NCBI GenBank assembly: GCA_002964805.2
Contig: PUDQ02000102.1
Coordinates: 512,163 to 576,162 of the forward strand
DNA: 64,000 nt
Direction: 5' to 3'
From: Trametes villosa
Lineage: Eukaryota; Basidiomycota; Agaricomycetes; Polyporales; Polyporaceae
Shown: piece after piece, positions 10,743 to 20,719 of the stretch
How the letters are laid out: every line of letters begins with the position of its first letter
Position numbering within the stretch: the stretch's first letter is position 1
Program-made: the position numbers and the translations under genes
The notes under the pieces: model-generated
What the model was told of the DNA's origin: nothing
Database searches by the model: none
Seen by the model: only the letters and a program-made list of their open reading frames with translations

Positions 10743-12630
10743 ATGAAGTACTTCTCAACTCGCGGCGCGGACCAGTTTCTGTCTTTCGAAGAGGTCTCTA
10801 TGTTTCTGAACGCGTTGCTTTTCAATTCTGAACGCTGTTTCCTAGACGGTCCTCGCGGGACTCGCCCCGGACGGCGGTCTCTACATCCCGGAGCACGTCC
10901 CCTCGCTGCCGGAGAACTGGCAAACCGCGTGGAAGGACTACTCCTTCATCGATATATCTGTCGAGGTCCTCTCTCTCTACATCTCTCCTGAAGAGATCTC
11001 CAAGGCGGAACTCCGAACACTCGTCGAGAAGTCGTACAGCACCTTCCGCCACCCTGAGATCACCCCGCTCAAGAAGCTGAACGAGAAGACATATATCCTC
11101 GAGCTCTTCCACGGACCGACGTTTGCCTTCAAGGATGTCGCTCTTCAGCTGCTTGGAAACCTGTTCGAGTTTTTCCTGAAGCGGAGGAATGCCCGGAAGG
11201 GCCCTGGCGAGAAGCCGGAGAAGTTGACGGTTGTGGGCGCGACGAGCGGGGACACCGGCAGGTACGTTGTAATTCTCGTCAGTTACCTTCGACTAGGTGC
11301 CTACCGCAAATGTCTAGTGCGGCTATCTACGGCCTCAGGAACAAGGCGAACATCTCCATCTTCATCCTACACCCCAAGGGTCGTGTCTCCCCCATCCAGG
11401 AAGCACAGATGACCACCGTGACGGACGCGAATGTGCACAACCTCGCGGTGCATGGCACGTTTGACGATTGCCAGGTGCGCTCGCACGCCCCTCCGCGTTG
11501 CGCCTACTCACTCTAACAACGCATAGGACATCGTTAAATCCCTCTTCGGAGACCGCGAGTTCAACGCAACACACCGGCTCGGTGCGGTGAACTCGATCAA
11601 CTGGGCGCGCATTCTCGCGCAGACTGTCTACTACTTCCTCTCCTACTTCCATCTTCGGCGGCAAGTTCCCAACCCAGACGAGGTCGAGATCCAGTACGTC
11701 GTGCCCACCGGCAACTTCGGCGACATCCTCGCGGGCTACTACGCGAAACGCATGGGCCTCCCGATGGGTCGCCTCGGCGTGGCGACGAATGCGAACGACA
11801 TTCTCGCGCGCTTCTGGAAGAGCGGCGCGTACGAGAAGGTCGACTCGAGCGCGAGCGGGGCGGGGGCGACCGAGCCCGTGGGCGGCGCGTCGGACGGGAA
11901 GCAGGCGGCGGACGCTAGCGGGGTGCGCGAGACGCTCAGCCCGGCGATGGATATCCTCGTGTCGAGCAATTTCGAGCGGCTGCTGTGGTACCTCGCGTAC
12001 GAGGGCGCTGCGCAGGGCGCGGACGAGGCGTCGAAGAAGAAGGCCGCGAGCGCGACGATCGCGGACTGGATGAGCAAGGTGAAGAGCGACGGCCGCGTGC
12101 AGGTCCCCGTGTCCGTGCTCGAGCTTGCGCGGAGGGACTTCTTCGCGGAGCGGGTGTCTGACCAGCAGGTACGTGTTTTGGGGTGGGTTCGCATACACGC
12201 GCTGACCGGAAGGCTGCAGACGCTGGAGACGATCAAGTACTACTTCGAGTCGGAGTCGCACTACGTTGCGGACCCCCATACCGCCGTCGGGCTTTGCGCT
12301 GCGCGTGCCGTGGCTCCCCACAAGTACGACGCCGCGCCGCTCTATAGCCTAAGTGTTCCGTGCTCACCTTCGCTGCCTTCTAGCCCGCCGCAAACACGCC
12401 AGATTGTCCTGTCCACCGCGCACCCCGCGAAGTTCTCCGAGGCGGTCACGCGCGCTCTGGAGGGCGCGCCGTCGTTCGACTTCGAGCGCGACGTGCTTCC
12501 GGAGGAGTTCAAGGGCCTCCTGCAGCGCGAACGCCGCGTGATTGACGTGGAGGCGGCCCAGATTGACCTGGTGAAGAAGGTGATCGAGAAGTATGCCGTC
12601 CCCGCGGCCGAAACCGGCGCGAGCGTATGA
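10743..12630 (+). CDS. THR4: Threonine synthase
   Basis: Six exons (10743-10793, 10846-11261, 11318-11474, 11527-12168, 12220-12323, 12384-12630) give 538 aa, close to fungal Thr4. The enzyme converts O-phosphohomoserine to L-threonine with pyridoxal phosphate, the last step of the threonine pathway, in the cytosol. The N-terminus MKYFSTRG...FEETVLAGLAPDGGLY is typical of the family. The PLP lysine lies in HGPTFAFKD (Lys113). VVGATSGDTG and VPTGNFGDILAGYYAKRMGLP are the phosphate and cofactor-binding glycine-rich loops. STAHPAKF is near the C-terminus. A Gly/Ala-rich insertion (about 11845-11930) makes it slightly longer than yeast Thr4. Intron 5 is 60 nt with no stop, so its retention would keep the frame open. 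Exon 1 is only 51 nt and its donor, GTCTCT, is weak. Confidence 0.96.
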
Positions 12631-13960
12631 TCTCTGGGAGAACACGCTCATGGCGAAGAAAATGCGGCGCTCTAGCGTCGAGGGGGAGTGTATAGAAGAA
12701 CAAAACAAACTGTATTGGGATACGTATGCAACAGGATACTAGGATATGCTGTAAGTCGTTCGCTAGACGGCGTGCGCCGGCGCCGCTACTATAAGGTGAG
12801 GTTTTCATACCCGAGCGTAGATGAACAGAGTTCTCACCCGAGTGTCGATGGTTAGATTGGCAAGGACTGGGGCTGCGCCGATCGTACAAATGAAGCTCGC
12901 CCGGAAAGTTCTGCTCCGAGGCGCGATCTCTGCCGTCTGAGCGGACACGGTTACAAAGTCTGTATTGCGATCTTCGCACCGCTGCCCAACTCCCGACCAA
13001 TCTCCCAAGCGAATCTATCGCTGGCCAGCCAATGGCCAACCCTCTGCACACACGGCGACTATTTTCAGGGAACTCCTGGCACTCGAGCCTTCTCACCAAC
13101 GCTGGCAGAACCCTGCGCGTACCGCGTTCCAGGCAAAGCCGTGTCGGAGTCCACGGCAAGCTGTTCAAGCATATTGGCTTGCACAGTCCGGAGATTGCTT
13201 TCGTCCGCGCCTGCCCGAGTACCACACCCCGATATGAGGGGATTCCGCGTGTAGGAGGTGTGCATCACACAGCTCTCGAGCATGTTTGCGCAGTGAAACT
13301 GCGCAGTACCTCATGCTTCTATATCCAACGCCGTCGCCCGAGCTTTCTTGAAGTCCTTTGCCTCCGTCCCCCGATCTCCGCTGGTGCTGTGGTCTGGCTT
13401 GCCCTTCCACCGCCGCTCTACCCCAACTCAGCAATTGAGCACAAAGATGTTTCTATTCTTTCTCTTCCGTCGCCTTGGTTCCGCCTTCTTTTGTCCGGCA
13501 CTGTGCAGCTGAACGTGCCGCACACGACTTTCTCATGCGCTTCATCCCACCGGTGGCAGTGGCGGACCGACCGCCCGCCCTGTGGGGCACGGGCGTCTAC
13601 GCCGGTCGGTTGAACGGACTTGTTGACAACCACACCCTGTCTCCTACCCCCACCCCGCCCGGCGTCCTCCTCGTTTGTCTCTGTCTCTGTTTGGTGTCTG
13701 CGCTCATACTGCTGGGCTGTGCGCACCGTGGGCCTCTATCGGCAGGAACAGCTCCCTACGCTCATCCAGGAACGAGTCACGACCACATCCAACCACTCGC
13801 GTCACCTCCTCACGCACACCCGACACCAAGGCACCAGTCTGTCTCCATCTTGCGGATCCCTGTACCTGCGAGCTCGTTGATACATCTCGAACGGCTGCGG
13901 ATCTTCCACCTGATCTAATCACCCCGCAAACGAGCTATCCCACAGCGCACACAGCAACCT
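12631..13960. other. Intergenic with pyrimidine-rich promoter
   Basis: This stretch lies between threonine synthase and the F-box gene, both on plus. A C/T-rich tract at about 13620-13700 is of the kind seen upstream of fungal transcription starts. I see no TATA box and no supported gene. The frame at 13032-13613 has no recognisable features. Confidence 0.4.
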
Positions 13961-16430
13961 ATGGCATCCGCATCCACCTCCCAAGTCCCCTTTCCGATAT
14001 ACGACGAGCAGGCCTATCTATACGATGAGGAAACCGCCAGGCGCGCGCACCAGGACCTTGCGACTCCGCGCTTCAGCTGCCTGCTGACGTCTGTCTTGGG
14101 TTCTCCATTCCTCACAACGTCGGAGCTCCCCGGGGACGCAGACACGGCGTACGCGCCAAGCATTCCGATGGATGCGATGGACCTTGACGGCGACGCCGAC
14201 AATGCAGCGGATATGGAGGACGTCGACGGTGCGTTTGCCTCCGTGCCGCGGTCTTTCACCGTCACCCGCCCGCCCTCGCCGACCCCGAGCTTCCGCACGG
14301 ACACGTTCTCCATCGTGAACTGGAATCCGGAGCTATATAACCTCATGCTGCCCAACGCCGACGGCACCCCGAACTGCTCGATGGGCTTCCTACCCTCCGG
14401 TCGGCGCACCGTCTCGGGGTACCCGAGCGCGCACTGGTCACGCCATCATGCATCGTCCCCCTCGCCCATGAAGTCCTCGCGTAGTCTCACGATCGGGATG
14501 GGCATCTTGCCCCGGATATGGGATGCTCTGCGCGAGGGCTCCCCGGCGAAGAAAGGGCGGCGCCGGCCTGGGATGCCTGCGTGGCGCGACGCAGGGACGG
14601 ATCTCGAGTATCACTCGGACGGGTCTGTTGATTACGCAAACCTGTTGCCACTGGACGGCGAGGAGGGCGAGCTCATAGACGACGAGGCGTGCTTCATTGA
14701 CGTCAGAGCTATAACTGGGATGGGTAAGTTGGCTACCGTGCTGTGCGCGGGGCTACGTCGGCTAATGCAACTCGGCAGACATGATCTCGCACCTGCCGCT
14801 CGAGCTCTCACTAGAGCTGCTGAGTTATCTCGACCTTCCGTCCATCCTAGCATGTCTCCGTGTCTCAAGGTGGGTCGGGCTGCTTCTGTTTGTGCAACCT
14901 ATCCTTATCCTATGTCAGAACATGGAACCAGCTCGCGAGCGACAACTCCGTCTGGCGAGTCCTCTTCTCTCACAAAGAGCAGGACGGGTGGCGCGTCGAC
15001 CTCAGTCGGGCGAACCGTATTAGCTCTCTTTCGCAGTCGACTATGTCGCTGTCTGCGTCGCGGTCATTAGTGCCTGCGCCATTAGCGGTGAAGTGGTACG
15101 ACCTCTACCGCTCACGCGCGGAGCTCGAGCGTCGGTGGTCGAACTACCCTGGCGCCGGGTTGAGTGCGGACCTCAGCGACGACGCCATCGCGGAGGAGAA
15201 GGAGGTCACGAAGGCTTGGGAGCCCAAGGTCATGCGCATCAGCGGTCACAGCGACAGGTATGTTTTCGTAGCAGCCACATGCCAGGGTCAGTATTCTGAC
15301 GGGTATCGGGTGCAGTGTCTACTGCCTGGAGTTTGACTCGTCGCGCATCGTCACGGGCTCGCGCGACCGCACTATCAAGGTGTGGAGTCTGAAGACTGGT
15401 AGATGCCTCGCGACGTTCAGCGGCCATCGCGGCAGCGTGCTTTGCCTGAAGTTCGACCGCGACTGGGACATTGGCGACAACGTCCGTGGTGCGGACGGCA
15501 TGGAGCTCGACGACCCTATGGCCCCGCGCAAGGGCTTCTTGGTCAGCGGCTCGAGCGACTGCTCTGTCTGCGTATGGGATCTCTACGCGCACCCGAGGGA
15601 GGGCGCGGAGCCGGAGATCACCGCGGAGGTGAAGGCCGTCCTGCGAGGTCACAGCGGGGGAGTGCTCGACCTCCGGATAGATGCTAAGTGGATTGTCAGC
15701 TGGTGGGTGCATCACTGCTATGGCGGACGCCCTATGTGCTCACAGCGGGATGGACGTATAGCTCCAAGGACGCACTTATCCGCGTTTGGGACCGTGAGAC
15801 GCTCGAGCTCCGGTGCACCCTGAGCGGGCACGAGGGCCCCGTCAACGCCGTTGGCTTGCAAGGCAACCGCGTCGTCAGCGCGAGCGGCGACGGCAAGATG
15901 ATCTTGTGGGACGTCACCAACGGAGAGCGGCTGCGGACCTTTGAGGGCCACGACCGCGGGCTCGCGTGCATTGAGTTCAAGGTTAGACAGCCCCCTGCCG
16001 TGCCCAAGTTTAGCTCTGAGCTCATCCGTATCCATGCAGGAGGACCTCATCGTGTCTGGCTCCAACGACTGCAAGATCAAGGTCTGGGACGCCAACACTG
16101 GCACCTGCTTGCGCACGCTCGTCGGGCACGACTACCTCGTACGCGCGCTCGCGTTCGACCCGCGCAGCGGACGGCTCGTGAGCGGGAGCTACGACAAGAC
16201 CGTGAAGGTGTGGGACCTGCATACGGGGAAGCTCGTGCGAGAGTTCCGCGGCTGCCACGTGAGCCACATCTTCGACGTCAAGTTCGACCACTGTCGGATA
16301 GTCAGGTACGTGCTGCGTTCTATGAGGGCGAGTATGTTGTGCTGACAGGATGTTGTGCAGCACATCTCACGACCGGAAGATCGTCGTGCTCGACTTCTCC
16401 GAGGGCCTCGACACCAGCCTATTTGTTTAA
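13961..16430 (+). CDS. F-box/WD40-repeat protein (SCF ubiquitin ligase substrate receptor)
   Basis: Seven exons (13961-14723, 14779-14869, 14919-15257, 15316-15702, 15762-15981, 16040-16305, 16361-16430) give 711 aa. A disordered N-terminus of about 250 residues precedes the F-box (DMISHLPLELSLELLSYLD ... VSRTWNQLASDNSVWR). A linker follows, then seven WD40 repeats from about residue 390. They are recognisable from GH...D...W signatures such as SGHSDSVYCLEF, TGSRDRTIKVW, VSCSKDALIRVW, SASGDGKMILW, SGSNDCKIKVW and SGSYDKTVKVW. A last degenerate repeat (STSHDRKIVVLDF) closes the propeller. The layout matches the Met30 / Pof1 / Pof11 / beta-TrCP group, in which the F-box binds Skp1 and the propeller binds a phosphodegron on the target. 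The substrate cannot be predicted. The start is the first ATG after the CT-rich leader. Confidence 0.93.
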
Positions 16431-17062
16431 TCGTGAACGCGGAGGGCCCATGCATCGTCGATACCCCTTCCCGGACCTACTCTACCCCTCCCTAATGGAC
16501 ACACACACCCTCCTTCAGCACCGCACCATACCCAGGATCTGAGCAGCGCACCTCCCCAGCACCGCTCGCACTACCACATCTACGCTGTCCCTGCCGCCTT
16601 CTTGTTTATCCTGTCCTTCTGTCCTGTTCATTTGTCGCGCATCATCTCAGTCTGGATTACCTCTCTGTCTTTCCATGTGTATAGTTCGTTCTCGTTTCTC
16701 ATTCCGCACACGATACCCACATCCCCATCCTCATCTCGACTCATCTGACCTGTCTTCACCCCGCACGCATGGAGCCCTCCTGTTACGACCGTCAGCCGCA
16801 CATATCTCCCTTCGTTGATATTTAAGCAGGACACTGTTGTGTGTACGCTTTGATCTGTACCTGGCTGTATCTGTACCACTATACATAGGAAATATCAACC
16901 GCATCCCAACCGAAACCTCGCCAGGTTTTCAACTTGTGTTTTGTGAGTTTAAAAGTTCAAACGTTCAGGGACTGGATGCGCTGGAACTTGGTGCCTGAGC
17001 TTATGGGCGCCTACGTGCGTGTAGAGCGCGCTGCCCCGCAAGCGAGGTGGCTGCGAACCACC
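16431..17062. other. Intergenic / 3'-UTR of the F-box gene
   Basis: This stretch is T/C-rich and lies between two plus-strand genes. It probably holds the F-box gene's 3' UTR and the short promoter of the next small gene. Nothing else was recognised. Confidence 0.35.
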
Positions 17063-17663
17063 ATGTCCTCTGCCGTCGTTCCTGGCGACGATCCCCGCGA
17101 CGCCTCTGCGGAGGCCCCGCTCACGCTGCCGGAGAAGTGGGAGACTGACTCTATGGGTGCGTAGGCTGGCGCGCGTACATATGCGTTGTGTGCTAACCGG
17201 GATGCTTGACACGATGCAGATGCCCTCTCATCCTCCAGTACGCATTATACCTTGGGCAAGGGTTGCGCGGGGTAGCTAAATCGGTGGTTTACCTGCAGTG
17301 ATGTTCGTGTCCGGGTTAATTATGGTAACGCGGAACCGGTGCGTCCTTGTCCATGTCTATCTTCCGTCCCCGCTTGCTGAAGTCCGAACGTACCCCTCTC
17401 CTCCGCATCGCGCAGGTACCTCGCGTGGCCCGCGCTCCTGCTCTCTATCAACAGCGTGATCAACCAGCACCCCCTGCGCACGAAGGAGGGCGGCCAGAGC
17501 AACATTAGCGTTATCATGTGAGTCCCTTCTCTGCTCATTCTCCGCTAGGACTACCTGGACTGACCACGGATATGCAAGGCTTGGTGTGGGCGCGCTCATC
17601 GCGTCGTACTTGCCGCTCATCCTCATTGGGCCTGCGGCGAAGGTCCCGCCTCCGTCTCTATGA
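17063..17663 (+). CDS. Asterix/PAT10-like small ER membrane protein (UPF0139 family)
   Basis: Five small exons (17063-17156, 17220-17237, 17299-17338, 17416-17517, 17579-17663) give 112 aa, matching the roughly 105-aa length of the family. The sequence has a polar N-terminus, then MMFVSGLIMVTRNRYLAW. The characteristic block ALLLSINSVINQHPLRTK follows, then a C-terminal hydrophobic helix (LGVGALIASYLPLILIG). Asterix (human WDR83OS) pairs with CCDC47 in the PAT complex and binds polar transmembrane segments during membrane-protein folding in the ER. I assign the family from the NQHPLRTK-type block and the topology. Exon 2 is only 18 nt, so automated annotation may miss the gene. It is convergent with the BCL7-like gene. 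Confidence 0.8.
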
Positions 17664-18076
17664 TGTATTCGAGGCATGCGCGTAATTTATCTTGGATTGA
17701 CGGACGTATGACTCGGGTGTTGTTGTACGCCTGTGCGTCATGTCGCCTGCCATGAATACCGCCTGCCCTCTCCCACCCAGGCCATGCATATTCGCGTCAT
17801 TGTATCCGCGCCTCAAGCGGAGAGCTGACATGTGAAGTCGAAGCACCGCGCACATATACGTACGTAGACAGTTGGGGGTGCGCGACTGGTGAGACGTCTC
17901 CAGTGCACATACGCACAAACCGACAATCGACGTGAGGTCGTTCGAACATCTGAGTCGACATATGCTCGGCCAGCGTGCTCACGAGTTCGAGACAAGCAGT
18001 CTCCAATTGGGAGCAAGAGAGAACATTGACATACTGATACACCACTGCCGCTGCCGCCACATCCGAGCACTTCCCG
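17664..18076. other. Short intergenic between convergent 3' ends
   Basis: This 413-bp stretch lies between the Asterix-like gene (+) and the BCL7-like gene (-). It probably holds the two 3' UTRs and terminators. No gene was seen. Confidence 0.4.
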
Positions 18077-18795
18077 CTATGGCGGCGGTACAGCAAACGG
18101 ATCGTCCTCCATACTCTGGTCCATCAGAGGCCCACCGAGCAACGCGTCCGTCTGCTGCAGCTGCGACAAATCCCCCGCCTCCTCAAACGGCTCCCCATCC
18201 GGGCCCATGCCCGCCATCTCCAGACTCATGTTCGCGCCCAAGTCGCCCTCCTCCGGCGGGCGCAGCGCCTCGTCCAGCACGTCGTCGTCGTCGTCCGGCG
18301 CAGGAGTTGGGGTTGGCGGCTGGAAGGAAATGGAGAGCGGGTGCGGCTTGGGGGACGCCGGCTTCCCCGCGTCGTCCTCCGCGCCCGGCAGCGCGGGCGC
18401 GGGCTCGGAGACGTCGCGCGACATGGGGCCGGGCGTCATGTCCGGCGCGGTCGAGCCCGCGGCCTCGTCCTGGTCCATGTCGTCGTCCCCGTCGACGACC
18501 TCGATCTCCTCCGGCTGCAGCGGCGCGAGCGGCTGGTCGACCTCGCCCTCGTCGTCGCTAAATTGCTACCAGAGGCGAAGGTTTCAGTCTGAAAGCGCGT
18601 CGAGGGAGCGCGGGAGGGGGTATTCACCTGCTTTTTCTCGGTGCGCACCCACTTGTAAACGCGGAGCGTCGAGCCTGGGGCCGCGCCGTCTGGGGGTCCC
18701 CACACCTTCTCCCAGCAGGGGACGGGCTGCATGAGCTGCCGCCGCGAGGCCTCCGACGTCGAGGTGCTGAAGCCGACTCTCCTTCTTGTAGACAT
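18077..18795 (-). CDS. BCL7-domain protein, probable SWI/SNF-associated subunit
   Basis: Two exons (18795-18628 and 18565-18077) give 218 aa. The N-terminal block at about residues 27-55 reads CWEKVWGPPDG then STLRVYKWVRTEKK. It matches the animal BCL7 N-terminal motif (a WEKKWV...SLRIYKWV pattern), which is the conserved part of BCL7A/B/C, subunits of mammalian SWI/SNF (BAF) complexes. The rest is an acidic, Pro-rich disordered tail (FSDDEGEVD, APDDDDDVLD), as in the animal proteins. A nuclear chromatin-remodelling role is inferred from this one motif. The gene is head-to-head with MED7, another Pol II factor. Confidence 0.72.
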
Positions 18796-19056
18796 CGTAA
18801 ACGCGTAGAGTGGTTGTGGATGCGCGAGGGCGGACGCGAGCGAGAGAGTGGTGGAGGTTGGAAGGAAAGACGCGGTGAACTTCGCGGGCGCGCTCGAGGC
18901 GCGTCGCGCTGTTCGACGCGCGCTAGCGCGCCAACAGGCTTCGCCTCGCACCCCCATGTCAGTCTGGCCGTCGCGGCCACACGCTCTCCCTCAGCCACGC
19001 CTGAGACCCTCCTCGAACTTACGCTAGACACGAACGCGACGAGAGACTGATCGGCC
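18796..19056. promoter_or_regulatory. Shared bidirectional promoter, BCL7-like / MED7
   Basis: Only 261 bp separate the two start codons on opposite strands, so both promoters must overlap here. It is GC-rich with no TATA box, as is common for constitutive divergent promoters. Confidence 0.55.
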
Positions 19057-20093
19057 ATGGACGACGAGGAGACCGAGCTGCGCAACCCATTCCCGTCCCC
19101 GCCCTCGCACTACACGCGCTACACGGGCCTCAACCTCAAGCTCCTCGAGCTCCTGCGCGAGCGCGCGGGGGCGGACGCGGACCTGTATGCGCTCAACCAG
19201 TATGAGGTGCTGTCGGACCAGACGGATGTACCGGACTGGCCGCTCGCGCAGCTCGAGAAGCCGCGGGTCGACTGGATACTCGAGGAGGGGCATTATACTG
19301 TGTTCGGGGACACTTGGTTTGTATGTATGCTCTGAAGATGCCTCTCTGCGGTATTCTGAGTTGCTCGTGCTCGTGAGATCAAGGAGAAGATACCCTCGCT
19401 CGCCGAGCTTGGTGGCCACCAACTCTATCCCGCGGATCCTAGCGTCGGTACGCCCCGCATACTAAACTGGTTGTGCTCGGGGTGAACTCACGCATCTGGT
19501 ATTAGACCGCCGACCGGCACTCATCAGCATCCTCCGCTCGCTGCTGGTGACCTACTCCAAGCTGTTGAACGCCCTCCTCCTGCCGCCGCCCACGGCCTCC
19601 TCCCAGATCGAGCCAGAATGGAAGCGCCACCTCGAGTGGATCAACGTGCTCGCGCAGAACATCATGGCCGCCGCGAATGACCTCCGGCCGAGGCAAGCGC
19701 GGGCCAACCTCGAGCTCATGATGGACCGCCAGGTCAAATTACGCAGAGAAGAGACCCAAGCTATACACTCGTGCGTTCGACATCCCCCCTCGTATACTTG
19801 CAGTCGAGTTGACGGGCAATGGATGGAACCCAGGAAATGCGACGCGCTCGAGGCGCAACTGGCCGAGTTACGCCTGGCGTCTCAGGGCGCAGCTTCTCAA
19901 GCGGACGCTTCGTCCGCTGCTGGGTCGGCCTCGGGCCCGGTGGCAGGTTCGCTCCAGGTAGGCCTCCTTCGACTATCTCTTGATTGCACTTCGGCGGCGC
20001 TGAAGGTTCTTTTCATCTTAGGTTATACCGCCATTGCACCCAAGTGCCCTGTCTATGAATGACGTCTTGTCCTGGGCCGAGGAAGTTACATGA
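19057..20093 (+). CDS. MED7: Mediator of RNA polymerase II transcription subunit 7
   Basis: Five exons (19057-19320, 19378-19447, 19506-19770, 19834-19957, 20022-20093) give 264 aa. MED7 is a middle-module Mediator subunit that bridges activators and RNA polymerase II in the nucleus. Family hallmarks are visible in order. They are the N-terminal PFPSPPSHYTRYTGLNLKLL, then the WFIKEKIPSLAELGGHQLYP block, then a long helical region (SILRSLLVTYSKLLNALL, LEWINVLAQNIMAAANDLRP), and the conserved RPRQARANLELMMDRQ with a charged coiled-coil end. Exon 1 ends exactly after the TWF codons. The C-terminus VLSWAEEVT is in the last small exon. It shares a promoter with the BCL7-like gene. Confidence 0.93.
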
Positions 20094-20197
20094 TCATGCT
20101 CCTCAGTCCATATCCTCTGTCAAGTCAGTTGACTGACTCTGGGCCCCTGAAACATCGCCCTTGTGAAACTCGGTAGGCCTATACCCATACGCCCGAC

Positions 20198-20376
20198 ATG
20201 CAGCGCTACTATGACAAGTGGGCCTCTATTCCTGGTGTTTACGCGCGCGACGCAGGCCAGATGACCCGCCAAATGGAGAAAGTATACGCGCAGTGCATTG
20301 GTAAGTTGGGCGGGCGTTCGCGATGTTGTCGTCGGGCACTGCAGGTGTACACTGTCCTGAAGAGAATTTGACTTGA
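20198..20376 (+). CDS. Possible two-exon small ORF (44 aa), unknown
   Basis: Exon 20198-20300 ends in a good donor (CATTG|GTAAGT) and joins 20345-20376 after CTGCAG in consistent phase. The product starts MQRYYDKWASIPGVYARDAG and ends CPEENLT. Its composition (balanced, Tyr/Trp/Met-containing, helical) looks more protein-like than the shadow frames. The open frame also extends upstream to an AG at 20175, so it could be the terminal exons of a larger gene or a gene relic. No family was recognised. Confidence 0.3.
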
Positions 20377-20593
20377 GGGTTCACCTCCACGTAAGCGTGA
20401 GCTGCTCATACTGCCCTTCGATTCGCTTTCCCACAGCGCGATAGTCAATCGGGCGGTCGGACCCGACTTCTGGGTAGTCTAGCGTCGGGGGCATCGCACG
20501 GACATTGCTTCTGCACAAGCGGTTCCAGCGCGCGGGGGACTAAACGGCCATGTGCCTGGGTAATGCACAGAACCTCGCCGCGGGAAGCGGGTC

Positions 20594-20601
20594 GTATAAA
20601 A
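20594..20601 (+). promoter_or_regulatory. TATA box of 4CL-like gene A
   Basis: A perfect TATAAAAG lies 126 bp upstream of the ATG at 20720. This suggests a regulated rather than constitutive promoter. Confidence 0.6.
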
Positions 20602-20719
20602 GGCCCCGGTGAGAGGGAGCCGGCGCCCGCGCAGATAGAGCACCCTCGCCTACACCACCACACGCGCAAGCTCCGAGCCGTCCATCGCGACTTGCACCCC
20701 GACGACCACGACGAACACG

